NCBI GenBank assembly: GCA_946902875.1
Contig: OX336342.1
Span: 13,261,523 to 13,325,522 of the forward strand
Source: Nematopogon swammerdamellus
Taxonomy: Eukaryota > Arthropoda > Insecta > Lepidoptera > Adelidae
DNA: 64,000 nt
Direction of reading: 5' to 3'
Positions 56,690-64,000 of the stretch are shown one piece after another. A model generated the notes under the pieces. It was not told the origin of the DNA. It was given only the letters and a program-made list of their open reading frames with translations, and did no database searches. Position 1 is the stretch's first letter. Every line of letters starts with the position of its first letter. The translations under genes and the position numbers were made by a program.

Positions 56690-57018
56690 ATTTTTTTTTT
56701 TTATGGAAGCTGACACGGTTGGCTACATCAGCTACAACATCCGTGATGTCAGCCCGTAACACCGGGTGAACTTGGTGCCACGTCAGTGCTTCCCTTCGGT
56801 CGTGCCGGCTACACTGAACTGGACGGAAAACACAAACTATTTACATAGCCGTTTCGACTGACCTTTCATTCAGTGCGGTGGTACCATCCCGGGCGGGTTA
56901 AACCCTACCACCTAGTAATATAAGGGAGTCATATCCCTTAGTCGCCTTTTACGACATATACGGGGAGAGATGCAGTGGGACTATTCTTTTAAAGTACCGG
57001 CCCCACACGGTACAGAAG
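56690..57018 (-). mobile_element. chimeric SINE: family A end joined to SINE body, copy 2
   Basis: Same structure and same junction (plus-strand ATAAGGGAGTCATATCCCTT, near 56924) as 53632-53958, with few differences such as GATCCC spacing and CATTCAGTGCGGTGGTACCA. Confidence 0.8.
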
Positions 57019-57065
57019 TATAGCACGGACACGATACATAACGATCGTGAGTGCACCTACGTACA

Positions 57066-57551
57066 GTACGTGGCAGTAAATAATGTACATCGGGCTTTAG
57101 AAAGAGAAAACCCGGTTGTACCCGGCTGAACCTTATGTTCTATGTTTTGTATTTTATTATCTTTTTTAATGGGTATATTTTTGACTTAGTATTTTTAATT
57201 TTTTGCTTAGATATAGTATGTTATATTTAACATAATGAAAACTTAGTATGTAAGTTATATTAAAAAAAAGCTCTGTAAGGTTTCTTACCCGGTTCTTCCT
57301 TATAGATTGCACTACTGAACGGGACATCATAAAAATGACGAACCATACTGATTATGCATATGTCTCAATGAAATATTGTTATTGTTGTGTGTTCTTTATG
57401 GCGAAATAAATATCTGAATCTGAATCTGAATCTGTAGAGCGTCGCCTCTGTCGCACGAACTCGCACGTCTCTGTGCGACAGGGACGACACTCTACAAGCG
57501 GATTGCCTCTTTCTAAAGCCCGATCGATGTACATTATTTACTGCCACGTAC
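57066..57551. mobile_element. TIR/hairpin element with nested LINE tail
   Basis: Left arm GTACGTGGCAGTAAATAATG to CTTTAGAAAGAG (57066-57106) is inverted at 57507-57551 with a 4-bp insertion. Near the right end lies an inner hairpin (57433-57497) with arms TGTAGAGCGTCGCCTCTGTC and GACAGGGACGACACTCTACA. Between them sits a LINE-like tail ending GCGAAATAAATATCTGAATC plus (TCTGAA)n at about 57413-57434. Confidence 0.7.
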
Positions 57552-58080
57552 TATTACCTACACGTTGGCGTTGGCTTTAAAAGTGAATGTAAGTACACGT
57601 GTAGGACCTTGTCGCTTTTGCTATCGGTCTGACGGAACTAGGTGCCATACAAGCTTTCCTTTGTATCAATTAATTTTTACATTATCCTTCACTGGCGAAA
57701 TGTGAAGTAGGCTACGATACTTAGTGCTAATATTGCGTATTTACGACCGAGCTATCATTATAGGAAGGGGAAATGTATAAGTGCTTAAGTAATAAACAAT
57801 TTTATTATCTACATTCTTTATTTCAAGTACAGGTCCTGATCGCAATCTTTATTAATGTGACATAAAATAACTTGACTTATTTAAAAAACGCTCTGCATGT
57901 GGCAAACATACTTACATGAATAGGTACTTCTAAATAAATTATTCTTATCAAAATATACCTACATGCAAAAATAAAACTAAATGTTTATCCATTGAACAAT
58001 ACAAGAAACATAAACATGTGCAGACACGTTAGTTAGCCGCCAGTCACTCGGTTGGCTCCTCTCGCCCAGCCTCCTCTGCT
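57552..58080. other. gene-free sequence
   Basis: Nothing identified. Confidence 0.35.
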
Positions 58081-58262
58081 GCAGCAAAGGCTCAAATTAC
58101 AAAACATTTCGAAACATAATTTTGAATTTGAAGCCTTTCCTGTAGACGTAGAGACTCTTGGGGTTTGGAGCCTAAATGAGAAACACAACGTGCGCAAGTT
58201 TTTTTGAGGGCAATAGCCATTCAAATTTCAAAGGGACACTGCCTTGGGGATGATGCCCAGTG
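58081..58262 (+). pseudogene. possible reverse transcriptase C-terminal relic
   Basis: One frame reads NISKHNFEFEAFPVDVETLG followed by VWSL and a stop. After a frameshift there is IQ-like then RDTALG. A pattern of aromatic residue, PV(A/D)VETLGVW and then a Q-R-(G/D)-N/T-x-A motif occurs near the end of many invertebrate LINE reverse transcriptases. The match rests on memory of that pattern and is short. Confidence 0.35.
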
Positions 58263-58466
58263 TCCCGTCGGAGAAACTTTAATTTTGCGTAATTTGGTTT
58301 TATAACTTTTTTCCAATTGCTAATATTCCTAACTTGTATTATTTTTTTTTATTGCAGATGACTCCCCGACTTCAGAAACGTAATATGAAAAACCGATAAG
58401 AACTTATAAAAAAAAATAAAATAAAACAAAAACAAATGTACATTTTCGATACAAAACCTTTTTTAG

Positions 58467-58600
58467 GTTTCCGTATCCCGTACAGAAGCTTATTAGTAAG
58501 CCTACGCCGTCTGTCTGCCTGTCTGTCTGTCCGTCCGTCCGTCTGTCCAAGGCCTGTATCTCTTGAACCGTAATAGGTAGCCTATTGAAATAACATTACA
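58467..58600 (-). repeat. interspersed repeat family C, terminal part, reverse
   Basis: TTAGGTTTCCGTATCCCGTA, TTAGTAAGCCTACGCCGTCT and a (GTCT)n/(GTCC)n tract, then CTTGAACCGTAATAGGTAGC, reproduce the reverse of the family's 3' end. Confidence 0.7.
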
Positions 58601-58629
58601 AAACATTATTAAGCGGAGTGCTAAAGATG

Positions 58630-58790
58630 CGATGCAGATGAGTGAGGGCGGCGGTGGTTGGGCGGGGGTGCGGCGCGGCGCGTGCAGCGCGCAGGTCTGC
58701 GCGGCGCATCACGTGCGCGCGCGCACCTTCCACGCCCGCCCAGCCGCGCGCGCGCGCAACGAGCCCGCTCCATGCCAGCGGCCACCGCCC
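58630..58790. other. CpG-rich island
   Basis: About 160 bp very rich in GCGCGC. Arg/Ala-rich frames on both strands are composition artefacts. It lies between the host gene and a MITE and may be a regulatory island in an intron. Confidence 0.5.
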
Positions 58791-58839
58791 ACATAGGTAC
58801 TGACAACATAACAAACACACAGAGTAACCAACTAAGGCC

Positions 58840-58966
58840 CACTTGCACCAACACAAGTTCAATATATAAACCAGTTCAACTCGTTAAACTAGCACCCGTT
58901 GTATGTGTGAACCGCGTTTAAATCCATAACTCGCTACTTAACTTTAAACTCGTGTTGGTGCAAGAC
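58840..58966. mobile_element. small MITE, about 125 bp
   Basis: CTTGCACCAACACAAG (58842-58857) and CTCGTGTTGGTGCAAG (58949-58964) are inverted termini with one mismatch. The interior is about 90 bp and non-coding. Confidence 0.75.
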
Positions 58967-59362
58967 GCGCTAAGTGTTGTGTATAAGTTTGGGAAAAAAT
59001 ATTGAATTATGCAATTTAAAAATTGCACCGTCTATACTCTACCTACCTATTATAATAGGTACGATGGGGCTGGCTGCTAGCTGGTATAGCCAAATGAATA
59101 CTAGTTTACATGTTTACTTACTACCTAGACAAGATCCTACTTGAACGTTTAGAAACTTAAGGAAATCTTTGAAAAAAATGTTTCATGGTAAATCTGTGAA
59201 ATAGTTCTACAGTTGATTCCAAGAAACAGGAAACACACTGAAGATTCAGCAGCTTTTCAAGCGAGCCATCCAGAGCTGTTAGATCAGTTCGACCTTTACT
59301 AAGTTCGCTAAGTTTATGAAAGAGGTACAATTGGTTTGAGTAATTAGAATGGACAGTAGTAC
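58967..59362. other. probable intron or downstream sequence of the minus-strand gene
   Basis: No further exon is recognised after the donor at 59362-59361. The frame continues 28 codons into this sequence before a stop, which is read-through of the intron. Confidence 0.45.
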
Positions 59363-59506
59363 CTGATCAAACGGTCGTCGTCCGATGTGGAACATGGTAT
59401 AGATCAAGGGTGCATTCCGTGGGGATATATCACAATCGTGTCCCTCGTCCACACCTAACTCCTTGTTAATGCGATCTTCGTGCAGTATTAAATGTTCGTA
59501 AATCAC
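59363..59506 (-). CDS. host gene exon h (most 3' seen)
   Basis: Acceptor TTGCTCTAG, donor GTACTACTG. 48 codons in phase 0: VIYEHLILHEDRINKELG through PLIYTMFHIGRRPFDQ. The donor shows that the gene continues further. Confidence 0.8.
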
Positions 59507-62500
59507 CTAGAGCAAATGGAAAGTATGAACTTGAAACTGGCCATTCACGGTCCATCATGGTGATCAACATAGCTAGTCTTCGCACGTGGTGTACGTGCGA
59601 AGACTCGACCGAATTGGTCATTCAGTGATCGGACAGATCAAAAAATTTGGCCTAATCGAAATTTTCGTTGCTCGATCCGCAACAATAGCATTTACTGACT
59701 GATCAGCAACCCACACTTCTAACATCTCCACCATATTCGGTTGTGAATGAGGTGTTTGGACAAAATCCATTGGTCTTATGCACTTTGATACCTGTCAAAG
59801 AAATATTGACATGACAAACTATTGGCATTGCCATGTTAACGTTTGCATATAATGTTAATTTAGACAGAAATAAATTTACACATTATTATACCGCTCCTTA
59901 CCCGGAGACTGTCCCTCCCGGCTGAAGACATTAGCAGCTGGCCGGTCAGTGCGGAGGCGTCGCTGGATCTCTCTGCATTCGCACCGGGCACATTGCCCTG
60001 ATACATTTATCATGGTTAATATTTGTTGTGAAATTAAGACCAATTCCAAACCACAGTGTTAATCATTCAATTCGTCAGCCTCGGTAGCTCAGTGGCGCGG
60101 TTGGTTAGTCAACTGTTATTAAGCAACGCTGAGCGCGGTCAGAGATTGGATGGGTGACCGCTCGACCGTTGGAGGCTGACCGTGGTTCGGATTCCACGTT
60201 AAACTGTAGGTCCCTTCCCTTCTTACCTTACTAGGTGGTAGGGTTTATCCCGGCCGGTTTGGTACCACCGCACTGAACGAAACGTCGGTCGAAACGGCTA
60301 TGTAAATAGTTCGTGTTTTCCGTCCAGTTTAGTGTAGCCGACATGAAATGAAGGGAAGCACTGACATGGCACCTAGTTCACCCTGTGTTATGGGCTGACA
60401 TCACGGATGTTGTAGGTGATGTAGCCAACCGTGTCAGGCTCAATAAAAAAAAAAAAAAAAAATAATAATAATAATAAAAAAAATATCATAATTAGGATAG
60501 TGTTAAGATAAACAATGTTGAGTCAAGGAGAAAAAAATATTGAAGTCAAAATAGTATAAAAGCCATTTTGGTCTTATTGGCATACTGGGTTAAGTTGAAC
60601 TTCTTTACTATCATTTATTTGATTTACGTTTTGTTTATAGACGTCCGGAGAAGAAGAGAAATAAATAATCCAGAGGTTAAGTTGAACTATCGGGCAAAGG
60701 CATGAAGGTCAAAACACCTAGTGCTTCGCTCAGCTGGAAGAAGAGGATCCTGAAGTCAGCTCTTGGCCAGATCACATAGAGAAAACAAAATAACGATCAT
60801 GGAAGAGTCGCTCTAAGTCAATTTAAAGGTTTAATGTTTGAAAAGCAATGTAGATAACTGTTTACTCAATCGTACCTCCTCCACAAACTTGGTGAACTCA
60901 GGAAAGTCCTCAAGCCCGAACTGGTCGGAGAGAGTGAAAGGCTTGTTGGCCTGCTGGATAAGCTCCTGAATCTGCTGAGTGTGTTTATCGCCTTCGCCTA
61001 TAGAGCACAAGGCTTCAGCAGCTGCGAGCGCTACGGATGAAGAGCTACCGTCTAAGCTTACAGATGATGAATTTGCTGAAATAATTAATTTACATTGAAA
61101 TTTTGGTAAAAATGTACAATGTTTATAATAAAAATGTCATGTAGGTACTCATGGTTAAAAAAATCTGGTGTTACAACAGTAACAGAAAAAGAAAGGATCA
61201 TTCATTTTATCAGATTTATGTTTAGTTTATTTTGGAGAATAGGAAAGGTGAGATACAAGATACAAAATAAAATACTCACTCATGTGTCCCATGCCAGCTA
61301 TTCTCACATGTTTCCCTCTGGACTTGCTTGACTTTGGATGACCATAGGGTTCACCATTCAGACCCGCTGTGCCTGGAACATGAATTCGAATTTGGTACCC
61401 AAATACATACATACAAATAACAATGATTTCCACAATGAGACAATGGATTCCAAGCCCACGGTCTGATGCATGTTCCACACTCGTGAGTAATTTGAATTTC
61501 GTGTTAAGGGTATAACATGGATAACTGATCGATCGCCCATGGACTATTTGATAGTCTTAACTAAACGCTAAGAATGTGCCCATCCAAACAAAAAGTAAAG
61601 AATGTAAAACACAGCTCACTAGTTCTCTCCTTCTCCGCCTCAGCTGCAGCATAGATCTGCAGCTCTTCGTACAGCACAGTGATCAACAGCTGGAGCAGCA
61701 CAGAGCCCCCAACAGGTGTTGCGTGCGCAGGCAAAGCCTCTTGTAGTACAGCACAGGCGGCCAGGAGACAGGCGGGAAGGCAACTCAGCAGACGGGAGAG
61801 GTACGCTAGGCACAGCGACATTGCCTGCACATGTACATATCGTAATTTATTAAGTGCCGGTCACACTTGATAAATACCAAAGTATAGAGACTGGAAAAAT
61901 ATTTTGGAGTTCGCAGCAAAGATGGCAAAGCTCTTTATGAATAGGAACTTGATGGGATAAGATAATTTCCCCAAGGATAGGCGATGTATAGCTCCAATAT
62001 TCATTGGGAGGAATTCATTAGTATACCTGTGTGGTAGGTATATCTTAGCAGCATATTGTGTAACGAAACCATTTCTACACCATGTTGAGGTAGAAATCTG
62101 TATGAAATGGAATTGTAAAAATGTATGTGACGAAACTATGTCAAAGATGCACGCAACAGGAGATATTCACTGAAAAGAAAATCATACCTGATACATAGTA
62201 GCACCAGTATGCACTGCGTTGACTACGGATTCAGGTATTGCCTGCAGAGTAGTACCAACTGTAGCCAATATGGCTGCCAGCCACGACGGTCTACGATCAC
62301 ACCACACCTAGAATGGTCAAAATTACTGTCATGTTAAAATACATTTTAAGTACCTAAGTAAATAAGTTAGACAAAGCTTGATTATGGGTAGTTAGATAGA
62401 AAATGCATTATTCTAAAGTTGTAGAGATGTTTTCGTTTACAATGGGACGGGAAGGGGGAGGGGGGGGGAGGGTCAGAACGACGTAAGCGCCATAGCTACA

Positions 62501-63568
62501 CTATTTTAATTTCAATTCTGAAAATTTTACAATACTACCATAAAATTGTTAAGTTTTTAATGGAAGCGATGCGATGGCTCATCATAAACGAAAACATCTC
62601 ATAGATACATTTTCTGCCATAAAGTTAAGCCAAGAAGCTATGGTTAAAATTGAAATGTAACCTGTCTCCTATCCAAGCAGGCTGCCCAGTCCGTTCCAGA
62701 AACTTCTAACCCAGCCAGTAGAGTGGAACGCACTTCGTCCTTGCTTCCGATCGACACTATGACATATGCCAGTGCACCAACTGCTCGTGAATATTCTTCT
62801 TCTCCTGTAATTTGCCCAAACGTTATACAACGTTTTCCAAAACTCAACGTCGAGCGGGAACCGAAACGGAACGGAAAAATTGGAGTCATTTTTTTATTTT
62901 TTTTTAAATTGAACTGAATATTTTTTTTTGTAAAACTACAGGCATTCTGGTTTTATTTGGGATAGTTATCAATAGCAGGGTTATTTAGGCTTCCAATATT
63001 AAAATTTTAACAATTATATTTGCAAATTTGTAGTCGTAGTACCTAAAATGTCAATTTTCAAGGTTTTTCAAAATGCTCATATCATAAGAAACAAATGACT
63101 CCGATTTTTTTTTCTTATTTTTCCCTTGGTAGTCATAAACTGGCCTACTCCCTCGTTCCCGCTTGACGTAGAGTTTTGGGACATGTTGTATATTATAAAA
63201 ATTTTTAGTAAGATTTATATCGGAAAAATTTCACTAACATGTAAATATTCATGTTTCATAGAAATATCTACACTATGTAGGGACAATCCAAATAAAGCTG
63301 AAAATGAGCTGCTTACACCTTACACCGTCACAACATAATAACACAAGTGAGTAACAAAAAAATTGTTTATGTGATTGTTACCAGTTTTTGTAGCTGCAGA
63401 TTTACAAAACCCATCAAAAGTGCACAGAAAGCCCCCACATTTGCCCGGCCTGCCTCCCATGCTGAACCACAGGCCGTTGGCTTGCCACTTGGCATTATCC
63501 CGAGACATATGACGAACACCATGATTTACCAACATTCCGGCTAGGAAGCAATTCCTCATCATTAAAAC
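59363..63568 (-). CDS. unidentified host protein, 8 internal exons (partial gene)
   Basis: Joined exons on the minus strand: 63568-63382, 62804-62662, 62307-62188, 61824-61620, 61372-61280, 61075-60876, 59997-59902, 59506-59363. Every exon has AG before and GT after, and the phases fit at every join (0/1, 1/0, 0/0, 0/1, 1/1, 1/0, 0/0, 0/0), giving one continuous frame of 396 codons. The product starts VLMMRNCFLAGMLVNHG and ends IYTMFHIGRRPFDQ. It is rich in hydrophobic helices (GALAYVIVSIGS; PSWLAAILATVGTT; LLSCLPACLLAACAVLQ; LLQLLITVLYEELQIY), suggesting a helical-repeat (HEAT/ARM-like) scaffold. A polar Ser/Lys linker (YGHPKSSKSRGKH, SSSVSLDGSSSS) lies in the fifth and sixth exons. No start codon or stop is visible, so the gene runs past both ends of this set. 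I compared it mentally with several large HEAT proteins and found no match. Confidence 0.8.
59902..59997 (-). CDS. host gene exon g (short, possibly alternative)
   Basis: Acceptor AATGTATCAG, donor GTAAGGAGC. Exactly 32 codons in phase 0: GNVPGANAERSSDASALTGQ then LLMSSAGRDSLR. Because exons f and h are also phase 0 at this junction, it can be included or skipped without changing frame. Confidence 0.7.
60074..60484 (+). mobile_element. composite tRNA/5S-rRNA SINE, copy 2, in an intron
   Basis: GTCAGCCTCGGTAGCTCAGT holds tRNA box A. TTAAGCAACGCTGAGCGCGG and TTGGATGGGTGACCGC (60119-60161) are 5S rRNA internal control sequences, and GTGGTTCGGATTCCACG is a box-B-like hairpin. The body and GTGTCAGG tail match copy 1, ending in a long A-run and (AAT)n. 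It lies between exons f and g, antisense to the host gene, and is better preserved than copy 1. Confidence 0.85.
60876..61075 (-). CDS. host gene exon f
   Basis: Acceptor TTATTTCAG, donor GTACGATTG. Ser-rich start, then ALAAAEALCSIGEGDKHTQQ and FTLSDQFGLEDFPEFTKF, ending VEE at phase 0. Confidence 0.8.
61280..61372 (-). CDS. host gene exon e
   Basis: Acceptor TGTTCCAG, donor GTGAGTATT (a near-consensus donor). A polar, Gly/Ser/Lys-rich linker, TAGLNGEPYGHPKSSKSR to GMGHM. Confidence 0.8.
61620..61824 (-). CDS. host gene exon d
   Basis: Acceptor ATGTGCAG, donor GTGAGCTGT. Encodes two strongly hydrophobic helices followed by YEELQIYAAAEAEKERT. Confidence 0.8.
62188..62307 (-). CDS. host gene exon c
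   Basis: Acceptor CATTCTAG, donor GTATGATTT. Exactly 40 codons, phase 0 to 0: VWCDRRPSWLAAILATVG through GATMYQ. Confidence 0.8.
62662..62804 (-). CDS. host gene exon b
   Basis: Acceptor AAATTACAG, donor GTTACATTT. Encodes EEEYSRAVGALAYVIVSIGS and ends GTDWAACLDRRQ at phase 0. Confidence 0.8.
63382..63568 (-). CDS. host gene exon a (most 5' seen)
   Basis: Acceptor TTCACAG, donor GTAACAATC. Begins in phase 0 (VLMMRNCF) and ends one base into the codon completed by exon b. Cys- and Gly-rich stretch GGRPGKCGGFLCTFDGFCK. Confidence 0.8.
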
Positions 63569-63639
63569 CTGTGAAGCAAAATATAAAAATATGTCTTAAT
63601 TAAATATGTATATATTTATCAATCAATCATATCATAAAT

Positions 63640-64000
63640 ATCAATCAATACTAATAATAAATCTGTAAGGGATGGTCATGCAGTAAGTTACTTTATTTAA
63701 TGAGATACTGCGTTTGTATACTCTGTGCATGATACTAAAACTAAATTGATGATTTTTAGAAATTTGTTGTATGTATGTTCCTCCATAACTCTTAAACCGA
63801 TCATCCGAATTCGATGAAACTTAGTACAAGCACATTTGATTATACGGGACACAGGATAGGTAGGCTAAATAAAATTCAGTTCCGGTTACGCTAAGATGTG
63901 GCTCTCATACAAACCGAATTATTCCAGCGCCAAAATAAAGGTACGGTAGCGGGCTTACTTACTTTCTTCTTTTTAAATACGAATTTCACGCGAGTTAAGC
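63640..64000 (-). repeat. CCCGCGG-type repeat running off the right edge
   Basis: ATACTAATAATAAATCTGTA near 63647 and TAACTCTTAAACCGATCATC near 63787 are typical of the internal part of these elements. The last bases, GAATTTCACGCGAGTTAAGC, are the reverse of their CGCGTGAAATTC opening. The element is in reverse orientation and probably complete just beyond the window. Confidence 0.65.

Noticed and set aside
58658..58921. Arg/Ala-rich coding exon in the CpG island
   Set aside because: Both strands give similar low-complexity frames and there are no convincing splice borders.
59363..63568. Assignment of the host gene to HEATR5, EFR3 or Nck-associated protein families
   Set aside because: Characteristic segments of those proteins as I remember them do not match the exon translations, so no name is given.

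Overview
The window is animal nuclear DNA, almost certainly from a moth or butterfly (Lepidoptera). It is AT-rich and mostly non-coding, and it is packed with short interspersed repeats of lepidopteran type. These include elements opening with CCCGCGGCTTCGCTCGCG, the CGGCCAAGTGCGAGTCGG repeat ending in GACAGACAGACGG plus GGAACCCT, and tRNA- and 5S-derived SINEs that resemble, from memory, the HaSE families described in Helicoverpa armigera. There are no prokaryotic operons, rRNA operons or CRISPR arrays.

The only convincing host gene lies on the minus strand at the right end (about 59.4-63.6 kb). Eight consecutive exons have AG/GT borders and compatible phases. The gene continues beyond 63568 upstream, and probably downstream of 59363. 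I could not name the protein. A second possible host exon, on the plus strand, lies at 41064-41238.

The most striking structure is a nested stack of transposons at 26.6-34.4 kb. A family A repeat is split in two. Between the halves sit a tRNA-derived SINE and three copies of R4/Dong-like (REL-endonuclease) non-LTR retrotransposons, each bounded by a TA-dinucleotide run. One copy is a full-length, uninterrupted 1385-residue element at 29.4-34.1 kb. It has a duplicated Myb/SANT-like N-terminal module, a reverse transcriptase with a YMDD core, a CCHC knuckle and a C-terminal PD-D nuclease. A 5'-truncated plus-strand copy sits immediately upstream and is nearly identical to it. A more diverged minus-strand copy sits head-to-head with that truncated copy across a (TA)n tract.

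Other mobile DNA: a decayed APE-type LINE on the minus strand (35.1-38.0 kb); two mariner pseudogenes on the minus strand (15.0-16.0 and 49.1-50.2 kb); RTE-like and other LINE 3' ends (39.5, 54.0-54.8, 58.1 kb); several TIR elements and long hairpins (6.8, 43.0, 44.6, 51.7, 52.8, 53.3, 57.1, 58.8 kb); two SINEs that combine tRNA and 5S rRNA promoter boxes (21.4 and 60.1 kb); and two arrays of a 68-bp minisatellite inside interspersed repeats (25.2 and 46.4-47.9 kb).

The remaining sequence (about 1-9.8, 17.9-25.1, 38-44 and 50.2-51.2 kb) looks like intergenic or intronic DNA. It carries short isolated CpG/G-rich islands but no gene I can support.
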